A stretch of DNA of 64,000 nt from Bacillus sp. FJAT-28004 (GTDB lineage Bacteria > Bacillota > Bacilli > Paenibacillales > Paenibacillaceae). The DNA is taken from NCBI RefSeq assembly GCF_001280845.1, contig NZ_LGHP01000001.1:236123-300122 (forward strand), written 5' to 3'. The notes under the pieces were generated by a model. The model was not told the origin of the DNA. It searched no databases and was given only the letters and a program-made list of their open reading frames with translations. Within the stretch, counting starts at the first letter, position 1, and every line of letters begins with the position of its first letter. The position numbers and the translations under genes were made by a program. Below, piece after piece: positions 43,890-52,374 of the stretch.

Positions 43890-44660
43890 ATGATGCCATC
43901 CTATTTTTTCGCGCACGGTGCACCATCAATCGTGCTCGATGATAACGAATATACAATGTTGCTTAAGCAATTTAAAGAGCACACGCCAAGACCGAAAGCT
44001 ATTGTTCTCTTCTCCGCTCATTGGGAGGAATCGATACAGACGGTTAGCGCCGCTAAAACTTATGAAACCATTTATGATTTTGGCGGGTTCCAAGATGAGC
44101 TTTACCAGATGACTTATCCGGCACAAAGTGACCGATCGTTAGTAGATCAGATTCAAAACTTGTTTACAAAGCATGGTGTTGAGAACGTTCAGAATGAAAA
44201 AAGAGGTTTGGACCACGGGGCTTGGGCTGTTCTAAAACTACTGTATCCGGATGCAGATATTCCGGTCGTAGCGCTATCCGTAAATCGTTATCTATCTAAT
44301 GAACGGCAGTATCAAATCGGCAAGGCATTAGCGGAACTTCGCGAGCAGGATGTTCTTATCATCGGAAGCGGTGGGACCGTTCATAATTTAAGAAAATTGA
44401 ACTGGCGGTCGGAGGGAATTGACGAGTGGGGGGAACAATTCGACAACTGGATTCAAAGTAAGCTGGAGTCATGGGATACCGAAGCCCTGTTTCAATACCA
44501 TGAGCTTGCTCCCCATGCCCAAGAGGCCGTACCGACGAGTGAACACTTCATTCCGCTTCTTCTCGCCATGGGAGCAGGTGACGTCAACCGTGACGCGAAA
44601 CTACTTCACCGCAGCTACCAATACGGTAACCTAAGCTTAAGCTGCTGGCAATTTAATTAA
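43890..44660 (+). CDS. Class III extradiol ring-cleavage dioxygenase (DODA/YgiD type)
   Basis: A 256-residue LigB-fold enzyme that opens catechol-type rings with O2 and a metal ion. Candidate metal-binding histidines are H9 (FFAHGAPS), the one in FSAHWE and a later one near the C-terminus; LDHGAWAVLK is the usual catalytic-His region. AAGGAGTG precedes the ATG, seven bases after the esterase stop. Together with the DoxX and esterase genes this suggests catechol or quinone detoxification. Confidence 0.92.
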   Translation: MMPSYFFAHGAPSIVLDDNEYTMLLKQFKEHTPRPKAIVLFSAHWEESIQTVSAAKTYETIYDFGGFQDELYQMTYPAQSDRSLVDQIQNLFTKHGVENVQNEKRGLDHGAWAVLKLLYPDADIPVVALSVNRYLSNERQYQIGKALAELREQDVLIIGSGGTVHNLRKLNWRSEGIDEWGEQFDNWIQSKLESWDTEALFQYHELAPHAQEAVPTSEHFIPLLLAMGAGDVNRDAKLLHRSYQYGNLSLSCWQFN

Positions 44661-44685
44661 GATGAAATGAAAGAGGGCGGATCGG

Positions 44686-46044
44686 ATGACATCCGCATTT
44701 AAGACGGCGGCGGAGAGGACGATAATATTCTCCATTGCCGCTGTGTATATTGCGTTGCAAGTGGTGCAGCTTGAGATGCTGGTCTTTCTGCTCGGTGGAT
44801 TGGTGTTTGCTGCAATCGTCTTACTGTTGCCAAAACTGAAGGGAATGACGTTTTGGCTCACGATTTTCTTTGTGACTGTAGGCGTTGTCCTTCTTGCGCT
44901 TCAGAAAGCAGATGCTAGGATTTGGTTCGAGTCGGCTGGAATAAACGTGACCATTGTAACGCTTTTCCTATTCGCCCCGTTGTTCGGGATTCCAGTTCGT
45001 ATTCCTGAATACGTTAAGACCTTGAAGAGGTTTTACGAAGCTAACCTGCACAGCAAGACCACTCTATTCTTGGGAACGCAGCTGCTCACTCAAATCATGG
45101 GCGTATTTATCAATGTGGGTTCGATACCGGTTGTATATCAAATGGTCTTTATTAAACCGCAGCCCGGTATGAGCCGTTTGCTTGCAAATGCGCTCAACCG
45201 AGGTTTTGCGGGAGCGATTCTCTGGTCACCTTATTTCGCTGCCATGACACTTGTGACTTCAACTTTAGGACTGTCCTGGTCGACCGTTCTGCCCTATATG
45301 CTTGGATTGGCCATTCTTAGCCTCGGTATAAGCTGGGCAGTCGATTTTCGGGAATTGCGTGACGCTAGTCTAGATGAATTTGAAGAGGCGGTAGACAAAA
45401 AGGAGAACTCGAATTTTCCTGTGGGACTCGGAATGTATTTAATAGGCGCCATTATTGTTATCTTAACCATGGAACGTATGATTAAGCTGCCAATGGTCTT
45501 ATTAATCTGTATGGCTGCAGTAGCTTTCCCTTTGTTATGGTGCCTTATAAAGGGGACCATGACCATATACAGAGAAGGAATTAAAAATCATGTAACAACC
45601 ACTTTGCCGGCTTTGCAGAAAGAGATCACGCTTTTTCTGGCCGCCGGCTTTTTCAGTGGCTCAATTGGGATTACGAACTTCGGCACAAAGGTTCCGAATT
45701 TGCTTGACTTTGTTCCAATGCCGATTTCCTTCACATTCACGATATTAACCGTTCTTTTGATTGCAAGCACTTCATTAATTGGTCTCCATCCAATCGTGCC
45801 AGTGACTATGCTTGCTGGAGCCATTGATCCCGTGAGCGTGCAAATCAGCCCTACTTATTTTGCGGTGCTGCTGCTTGGAAGCTGGGCTTTGTCTAATCCC
45901 ATCTCGCCGGCTTCGGCTGTAAACAACTTGCTGTCCGGTTTACTAAAGAAATCAGTGTTTGAGATAGCCGCACCGAATTACAAGTTCGCCGGCTGTATGG
46001 CGCTCAGTTTGATCATTTTTTTAATGGTTGTGGTGAGGTATTAA
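44686..46044 (+). CDS. Polytopic membrane protein, ion-transporter-like, family unassigned
   Basis: A 452-residue protein with about 10-12 hydrophobic helices. The symmetric halves and mid-helix breaks (NALNRGFAGAILWSPYFAAM, and SNPISPASAVNNLLSG near the end) recall ArsB/NhaD-like or DUF401-type permeases. I cannot name a family with confidence. It follows the dioxygenase gene by 25 bases in the same operon and may move the substrate or product of that pathway. Its stop is only 12 bases from the convergent AraC-type gene, with no terminator between them. Confidence 0.7.
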   Translation: MTSAFKTAAERTIIFSIAAVYIALQVVQLEMLVFLLGGLVFAAIVLLLPKLKGMTFWLTIFFVTVGVVLLALQKADARIWFESAGINVTIVTLFLFAPLFGIPVRIPEYVKTLKRFYEANLHSKTTLFLGTQLLTQIMGVFINVGSIPVVYQMVFIKPQPGMSRLLANALNRGFAGAILWSPYFAAMTLVTSTLGLSWSTVLPYMLGLAILSLGISWAVDFRELRDASLDEFEEAVDKKENSNFPVGLGMYLIGAIIVILTMERMIKLPMVLLICMAAVAFPLLWCLIKGTMTIYREGIKNHVTTTLPALQKEITLFLAAGFFSGSIGITNFGTKVPNLLDFVPMPISFTFTILTVLLIASTSLIGLHPIVPVTMLAGAIDPVSVQISPTYFAVLLLGSWALSNPISPASAVNNLLSGLLKKSVFEIAAPNYKFAGCMALSLIIFLMVVVRY

Positions 46045-46056
46045 AACAATAACAAG

Positions 46057-48447
46057 CTAATATTGAACTGACATATCATTTTCATGATCTATTTCTTGCC
46101 CCAGCTGCAGTCTGTATTCACTCAAGGACATACCAAAATGCTTTTTAAATCGCGTGTAAAAATAATTATTTCTCTCTAGTCCCACCTTGTCGATAATGGA
46201 TGTTAAAGGCAGTTGCGTATTGCGCATATATTCGTCCAGCTTTTGCATTCGCGAGTCGAAAATATACTGCGCAATAGACTGCCCATGTGCTGTTTTGAAT
46301 ATATGGCCGACATAGTTCGATGATAGCCGTAGTTTTTCGGCGATAGAGCTGAGGCATAATTCTGTGTTGGAATATTCCTGCTCGACAATTCCGATAATGC
46401 GTTGTACCAGCTGGTCATTACTATTGGCTGTATTCCTAAGGACGGCTACCTTATAGCATAGCTTCTGTAAAAACGAATCCATCACGCTGTCTATATCTGT
46501 ACTCACCTCTGCATTTTGTATCCCGCGCAAAAACTCCTGTAGCGTTAAATCCTGACTATCCTTTACAGCAGGCATCTTGCTTAAAACACTGGAGTAAATG
46601 CTGTAAATCAAATGAACAATGCAATACAAAATTTCATCGTACGAGTATTGATATAACATGGGGCTGATTGTTTGATAGATTGCAGCAGCAGATTCATAAT
46701 TGCCCTCGACCACTTTCTCAACCAGCTGCTCCTCTTTCTTGACGGGTATGTGAAAATTATCCGTGTTGATTTCATCCATCATGTATGGAGTAATAATACT
46801 GCCATGTCCGTAGCGCATCTTCAACAGAATGGAGCCCTTCATATTATTGTACATGCTAGGCAAATGCTCGAGCCCTCGAAACATCGTGCTGTACGCCATT
46901 GATAAAGAAATACGGATATATTTAAGTGTATTACTTTGCACCTCGCACAAATAACGCTCTATTTTCTCCTGCAGCACTTTATATTGGGTTACTGTGGAAC
47001 AATCCATAAGCACTACGAATTTATCGGGTTCACTGCTGAAGATTTCGCACACACCATATTCCTCTGCCAGTTCTGTTGCGATATTCACAATAGCATAACG
47101 TAGCGCCCATCGTTCCTTCTGGCTGTTCATAGATACAAATTGGCTGTAATTATCGATTTTTATGAGACACATGCACAGCTGACTGGTGGCGATATAATCC
47201 AGATTGATGTCATGCAGTTTCTCGAGCACTTTGTCTATGGGGTGTGTGGTACTATCACTTAATAATGCATTGAGAAAATCTTGTTTGACAGCATAACCTG
47301 CTTCATGAATTATTTTATCAAGCTGTTGATTTTTCTCCTTCATAGATTCGAATACAGACAAAATAAATTGAAATTCTTCCATTCTCGAAACGACGGCATC
47401 GTTTTTTTCGGGAGCTTCGCCGTTCATAATTTTCGTAATCGTTTGAATCGGATAGTTCAATCTCCGAGCCAAATACAAACAAATTACTGCACAAATTATG
47501 AATACAACAACTACGATACCCGCAGACACAAATGATGCCTTAATTACATCTTTAAAAGTTTCTTTTACAGGGGTAACGCCCATGATGTACCAGTTGTTTG
47601 CATTACTTTTACTGCTTGATACAAGATAGCTGATTCCACCTATTTCTCGTATCTGATTATTGCTCCTATCGAGTTCATGCGCTTGCTGGCTTAATGCGCG
47701 TGTTTCACTCCTATTATGTTCAAGCTCTGGCGTGAGCGTCTTACTTAGAATAGAGCCATTCGAATCAACGACTAAAAAAGACGATTTTGTTTCAGGGCCA
47801 TTGCCATTGATGGCTTGAATAGAATCTGTAAGCGCTTTCGTGCGGATGTTGACGACAATAGCATTTTTCAAGCCAGTTGAAGTCTCTCCCGGTTCGAATA
47901 ATATATAGGAGCATGTACCAGCCGATTGCGTTTCTTCATCTATAGATGTCACAATAGGTCGGCCACGATACTCAGCTACAAAATTTTTATCGGTTAGCAA
48001 CGCTACAATCGCCTGATCTGAGAATGTAGATGCTGATTGGCGTTCGCCACTCCTTGAAGAATAGAACAAATCCGCCCCCGCATTGAAAAGATAAACGCTT
48101 TCGATATCTTTTAGTGTCAGAAAGTGCTTGTCAATGACCTTGCTTGCCGAAATCGCCACGAGCTCATCATTTTTCTTCATATTAATAAATTGGATAATAT
48201 CTTTGTCGCTGTACAGCGCATTTCCTAATTTCTTTGCAGTCTCATCTAGGTAGGTAATACTATAATTGTAATGCTCAATCAGCTCATGATTGAAGCGGTT
48301 AATCATTGAAATACTCGTGCGCAAATAAGTAATGGTCAAGAAAACAGTAAGCAACACAGTGATGAGGATCGTAATAATCAGAAAGGAGAAAAACGATTTG
48401 CGCAGAAAGCTCGTACTGCTTTTTTTTATTACCCTCGGTAGCTTCAT
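46057..48447 (-). CDS. Membrane-bound AraC-type regulator with extracellular dCache-like sensor
   Basis: A 796-residue transcription factor. There is an N-terminal helix (FLIITILITVLLTVFLTITYL), an extracellular domain of about 260 residues, a second helix (FVSAGIVVVVFIICAVICLYL), a HAMP-like stretch, a central helical region and a C-terminal AraC helix-turn-helix pair (LSSIAEKLRLSSNYVGHIFKTAHGQSIAQYI, LPLTSIIDKVGLERNNYFYTRFKKHFGMSLSEYR). This one-protein sensor/regulator type usually controls an adjacent sugar transporter in Paenibacillus. It diverges from the transporter operon at 48684. GGGGG precedes the ATG. Confidence 0.92.
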   Translation of the reverse strand: MKLPRVIKKSSTSFLRKSFFSFLIITILITVLLTVFLTITYLRTSISMINRFNHELIEHYNYSITYLDETAKKLGNALYSDKDIIQFINMKKNDELVAISASKVIDKHFLTLKDIESVYLFNAGADLFYSSRSGERQSASTFSDQAIVALLTDKNFVAEYRGRPIVTSIDEETQSAGTCSYILFEPGETSTGLKNAIVVNIRTKALTDSIQAINGNGPETKSSFLVVDSNGSILSKTLTPELEHNRSETRALSQQAHELDRSNNQIREIGGISYLVSSSKSNANNWYIMGVTPVKETFKDVIKASFVSAGIVVVVFIICAVICLYLARRLNYPIQTITKIMNGEAPEKNDAVVSRMEEFQFILSVFESMKEKNQQLDKIIHEAGYAVKQDFLNALLSDSTTHPIDKVLEKLHDINLDYIATSQLCMCLIKIDNYSQFVSMNSQKERWALRYAIVNIATELAEEYGVCEIFSSEPDKFVVLMDCSTVTQYKVLQEKIERYLCEVQSNTLKYIRISLSMAYSTMFRGLEHLPSMYNNMKGSILLKMRYGHGSIITPYMMDEINTDNFHIPVKKEEQLVEKVVEGNYESAAAIYQTISPMLYQYSYDEILYCIVHLIYSIYSSVLSKMPAVKDSQDLTLQEFLRGIQNAEVSTDIDSVMDSFLQKLCYKVAVLRNTANSNDQLVQRIIGIVEQEYSNTELCLSSIAEKLRLSSNYVGHIFKTAHGQSIAQYIFDSRMQKLDEYMRNTQLPLTSIIDKVGLERNNYFYTRFKKHFGMSLSEYRLQLGQEIDHENDMSVQY

Positions 48448-48683
48448 AGTGACCCCCTAGTTCATACGACTTCGATTTTCTATGTATTTATAATCGTTAT
48501 CATAATAGCATGATAATCCATATAGCGTCACCGATTAATAACTCTTTATAGATTTCATTAGTTTTTAGAGATGGCTTGTGTCGAAAAACTAAGAGAATGA
48601 TGGTTTTGTTTGTTGAGGAAGCCCCTCCCTCTAACTACACTAAAAGTAGAAATACATTTCATGCAAGGAGAGGGGTGAACTAA
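48448..48683. promoter_or_regulatory. Divergent region between AraC-type regulator and ABC operon
   Basis: AT-rich DNA. TTATAATCGTTATCAT at 48488-48503 matches 14 of 16 cre consensus positions, though in such AT-rich sequence this could be chance. No consensus promoter was found. The ribosome site GGAGAGGGG lies just before 48684. Confidence 0.35.
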
Positions 48684-49649
48684 ATGAAACTAATTGCAAA
48701 ACCAATTGCAAAACCAATTCATAACAGAACATTGCGCAGCGTACGTAAACAATTTCCATTCTATCTAATGATGTCACCCGGTCTACTATTTATTGCCGTC
48801 ATGTGTTATATCCCAATGGGCGGTGCTATGATTGCCTTCAAAGATTACAACCCTCGTAATGGGATATTGGGAAGTCCCTGGATGGATCCGCTGTTCAAAA
48901 ACTTCGAATTTTTCTTTAAATCCGAAACAGCGAGAATTGTTACGTTCAATACACTTTTCTACAATATCATAGAAATGGTTGCCGTTACCCTCGGTGCACT
49001 TGTATTGGCTATTCTATTAAGCGAAGTAAAAAATAAATTTCTCTCCGCCACCTATAAAGGTTCGATATTGCTGCCAGTCTTCCTTTCATGGATTGTAGTC
49101 CAGTATATTGTGTTCGGCATGCTCAGTGTAGACCGAGGCATCGTCAACAATCTCATTTCTTCAAATGGTGGAGATGCCGTTTACTGGTACAGTGAGCCTT
49201 TCTATTGGCGCTTTATCATTCCCTTTGCCTATCTGTGGAAAAATATCGGTTACTATTCCGTATTGTATGTAGCAGCGATCGCAGGGATTAATACTGATTA
49301 TTATGAAGCTGCCCAATTGGATGGCGCTTCGAAGTGGCAGCAAGTCAAATATGTTACACTGCCGCTTCTGAAACCGATTATTATTGTTCTCTCTCTGCTA
49401 TGGGTTGGCAAGCTGTTCAATGGCGGATTAGGAGACTGGAACGGATTCTATACCCTTTCCAATGATTCAGGGGCACTATATGCAGCAACAGATGTTATCG
49501 ACACCCTTGTATTCCGCTCGCTGAAAAAGCTGAACGACTACGGCATGTCGTCTGCAATTGGTTTATATCAGGCAGTAGTTGGCTTCGTTCTTGTCCTGGT
49601 TTCTAACTATATTATTAAAAAAACAGACCCCGACAGCGCCTTGTTTTAA
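48684..49649 (+). CDS. LplB-type ABC transporter permease (second locus)
   Basis: A 321-residue permease with MMSPGLLFIAVMCYIPMGGAMIAFKDYNP, the EAA-like loop (YYEAAQLDGASKWQQVKYVTLPLLKP) and the DPDSALF C-terminus. A 12-base tandem duplication near the 5' end encodes IAKPIAKP in the N-terminal tail. GGAGAGGGG precedes the ATG. Confidence 0.93.
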   Translation: MKLIAKPIAKPIHNRTLRSVRKQFPFYLMMSPGLLFIAVMCYIPMGGAMIAFKDYNPRNGILGSPWMDPLFKNFEFFFKSETARIVTFNTLFYNIIEMVAVTLGALVLAILLSEVKNKFLSATYKGSILLPVFLSWIVVQYIVFGMLSVDRGIVNNLISSNGGDAVYWYSEPFYWRFIIPFAYLWKNIGYYSVLYVAAIAGINTDYYEAAQLDGASKWQQVKYVTLPLLKPIIIVLSLLWVGKLFNGGLGDWNGFYTLSNDSGALYAATDVIDTLVFRSLKKLNDYGMSSAIGLYQAVVGFVLVLVSNYIIKKTDPDSALF

Positions 49650-49701
49650 TCGATCAGCGTAGAGAAAGGGAGGGATTTTCATTTTAGCAAGAAATTTTCA
49701 C

Positions 49702-50568
49702 GTGTCAAAAGTTGTGATTCATCTCATTTTCATTGTATCAGCACTAGCCTGTATCATTCCGCTGCTATTGGTTGTATCGATATCGTTTACAGCTGAAAAG
49801 TCGCTTATGATTGACGGATATCATTTTTGGCCCAAAGTGTTCGATACTGCATCTTATCGATATGTATTTAGCGGAGCAGGCTCGATTGCGAATGCATACG
49901 CCGTTACTTTCTTTGTAACCGCTGTCGGTACACTGCTGCATTTGTTTGTTACTTCCATGCTGTCGTATTCGTTGACGCGTCCAGAAGTTACATTTCGCAA
50001 TGCACTCACTTTGTTCGTGTATATTCCGGTGCTGTTCAATGGCGGACTTGTTCCACAGTACATTTTAATCACGCGATATCTGCATCTTAAGAATACGATC
50101 TGGGTACTCATTGTCGTCTACCTTGTGTCAGCAATTAACGTGCTGATCATGAAAAACTTTTTCCGATCGATTCCGAATTCCTTGTTCGAGTCTGCACGCA
50201 TAGACGGCTCAGGTGAAATTCGTACTTTTTTCAGTATTGCACTTCCGCTTTCTAAACCGTCACTAGCGACTATCGGTCTGTTCACAGCGATTTCCTACTG
50301 GAATGACTGGATGACCGCTTCATTGTACATCGAATCGCCGAAGTTGCACACCTTACAATATTTGCTGCAATCTTTAATGAACAATATTGGCTATTTACAA
50401 GCCAATGCAGCAGCCTCAAAATCTATGGAAGCCGCTATCGGCATGCTTCCTAGTGAAGGAGCACGGATGGCTACCTGTGTACTTGCCATCGGTCCGATTA
50501 TATTACTATATCCTTTTCTACAAAAGTATTTTGAAAAAGGCTTAACAATAGGTGCTGTAAAAGAGTGA
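49702..50568 (+). CDS. LplC-type ABC transporter permease (second locus)
   Basis: A 288-residue partner permease with ACIIPLLLVVSISFT, the EAA loop (LFESARIDGSGEIRTFFSIALPLSKP) and QKYFEKGLTIGAVKE at the end. The GTG at 49702 is the first standard start, but the only ribosome site (AAAGGGAGGG, 49666-49674) is 27 bases upstream. An ATT codon at 49681, 6 bases after that site and in frame, is a plausible real start and would add seven residues. Confidence 0.9.
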   Translation: MSKVVIHLIFIVSALACIIPLLLVVSISFTAEKSLMIDGYHFWPKVFDTASYRYVFSGAGSIANAYAVTFFVTAVGTLLHLFVTSMLSYSLTRPEVTFRNALTLFVYIPVLFNGGLVPQYILITRYLHLKNTIWVLIVVYLVSAINVLIMKNFFRSIPNSLFESARIDGSGEIRTFFSIALPLSKPSLATIGLFTAISYWNDWMTASLYIESPKLHTLQYLLQSLMNNIGYLQANAAASKSMEAAIGMLPSEGARMATCVLAIGPIILLYPFLQKYFEKGLTIGAVKE

Positions 50569-50618
50569 TTTTACAGAAATCTAGGTGAAAATAAAATTGA
50601 AAATTTAGGGGGAGAACA

Positions 50619-52220
50619 ATGAAAAAATTTTCTATGATGTTGATCAGCTTAACTCTGCTTCTCACGATGATCCTGTCTGGCTGCACGAAGGCTACACCAA
50701 ACGCTAATGGCGATCCTACGGCTCCACCAGCTGATACTAAAAATGCAGAAAAAGAAAAGGAAAAAGAAAAAGAAGAACTCGTTGAACTTAACTTTTATAT
50801 GATGAACGGCCCTGTCAATGATTTTGACCGTGTCATGAAGAAAGCTAACGAAATTATTGGTGAAAAAATCAATGCCAAATTGAATATGGTTCTTGTAGAC
50901 GGCAGTACTTATGCAGATAAAATGAATCTGATGATCAATTCTGGCGACGATTGGGATCTTGCTTTCACAGCATTCTGGGGTGGAATTAATTTCTTTGGAA
51001 ATGCTGCGAAAGGAGCCTATGCAGATTTAACTGACCTTCTTCCTGTACATGCGCCTGAAACGTTTTCCCGTATCCCTCAAGGACTATGGGATGGTGTGAA
51101 AGTAGACGATCGTATTTATGCCGTTGTCAATTATCAGCAATGGGGCGTTGCCAAGCGCAATGGCTTTATCTTCCGCGATGATATTCTTAAAGAAACGGGG
51201 TTTGACTGGAAAGCTGTAAAAGGCAAGCCAACAATTGAAGCTCTCGAAATGGTAGGACCATTCCTTGGTGAAGCGCTAGCTAAGCATCCTGATATGATTG
51301 GATTTGAAACTAGCTCTGTTAATAGCTTATTTGCCAATGAGCCGCTTTACTGGGATATGGAGCCTGTAGGTGATTTGCTAATTCCTGGATGGATCAATCT
51401 TAATGAATCGGACAAAGTTATCAACCAGTTTGAAACGCCTGAGTTCGCCAAATACGCAGAAATTATGCGTGACTGGTACAATAAAGGTTATGTGCGCAAA
51501 GATGGTGCAACGGTAAAAGATACGACTCCTGATCGTAAAGCTGGGAAATTTATCTTTGCAGCGAACTATGGCTGGCCTGATAGCATCGATCTTCCAGGTC
51601 AAGAGCTTGCTATGTCAATGACAGAATACAAAAATGCACCTGCTCAATCCGTATCGACTACTCGTACATTGATTGCAGCTGGAGCTGCCTCCAATGCAGC
51701 TATTGCTATCAATTCAGGTTCAAAAAACATTGAAAAAGCTTTGCAGTTAATTGAGCTGCTAAACACTGATGACGATCTGTACAAACTGATTACATTAGGT
51801 GAAAAAGACGTTGACTACACCTACAACGAAAAAGGTGACTTCACTCAAATTGAAGGCAAATACAATTTCAACTGGAATGAATGGCAAATCGGTCAATCCT
51901 TCAGCCCAACGTTCAACCGTGCTGATCATGCCGAAAATGCAGCTGGTGAGATGAAGAGAAAAGCACAGTCAATCGTTTTTGAAAATGATAAAACAGCAGA
52001 TGTTTCGCCATTGTCAGGCTTTGTATTTGACCCGACTCCTGTAAAAACGCAAATTGCTAACGTTTCTTCCGTTATGACTGAGATGGTTCCAGCTATCAGT
52101 TCTGGTTCAATTGACCCGACTACAGCCGTGCCTAAATTTCTCGAGCGTTTGAAAACTGCTGGCGTAGATGACATCATCAAAGAAAAACAAGCCCAATATG
52201 ACGCTTGGAGAAACAATTAA
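50619..52220 (+). CDS. LplA-type solute-binding lipoprotein (second locus)
   Basis: A 533-residue extracellular binding protein. The signal ends in TMILSGC. A Pro/Ala/Asp linker and a run of alternating Glu and Lys precede the binding fold (NFYMMNGPVNDFDRVMKKANEII, INSGDDWDLAFTAFWGG). AGGGGGAG precedes the ATG. It is the third gene of the importer. Confidence 0.93.
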   Translation: MKKFSMMLISLTLLLTMILSGCTKATPNANGDPTAPPADTKNAEKEKEKEKEELVELNFYMMNGPVNDFDRVMKKANEIIGEKINAKLNMVLVDGSTYADKMNLMINSGDDWDLAFTAFWGGINFFGNAAKGAYADLTDLLPVHAPETFSRIPQGLWDGVKVDDRIYAVVNYQQWGVAKRNGFIFRDDILKETGFDWKAVKGKPTIEALEMVGPFLGEALAKHPDMIGFETSSVNSLFANEPLYWDMEPVGDLLIPGWINLNESDKVINQFETPEFAKYAEIMRDWYNKGYVRKDGATVKDTTPDRKAGKFIFAANYGWPDSIDLPGQELAMSMTEYKNAPAQSVSTTRTLIAAGAASNAAIAINSGSKNIEKALQLIELLNTDDDLYKLITLGEKDVDYTYNEKGDFTQIEGKYNFNWNEWQIGQSFSPTFNRADHAENAAGEMKRKAQSIVFENDKTADVSPLSGFVFDPTPVKTQIANVSSVMTEMVPAISSGSIDPTTAVPKFLERLKTAGVDDIIKEKQAQYDAWRNN

Positions 52221-52240
52221 TCTCACATTCCATAGTGAAG

Positions 52241-52276
52241 TCCGGTGTATGTCTTTATAGCGTACACCGGATTTCT
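52241..52276 (+). terminator. Terminator after the second ABC importer operon
   Basis: TCCGGTGTA and TACACCGGA form a nine-pair stem followed by TTTCT. Confidence 0.75.
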
Positions 52277-52330
52277 AGCTTCATAATCAAGCCGGCGTTA
52301 ATGGAAATACGACTGCATGTGTGACAAAGA

Positions 52331-52346
52331 ATGTAAGCGTTTTAAA
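52331..52346. promoter_or_regulatory. cre-like site before the large cohesin/dockerin enzyme gene
   Basis: ATGTAAGCGTTTTAAA matches 15 of 16 positions of WTGNAARCGYWWWCAW. It lies 29 bases before the start codon, where CcpA binding would block transcription. Confidence 0.55.
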
Positions 52347-52374
52347 ATATAAATCGCAAAGGAGTGTATCGGTG

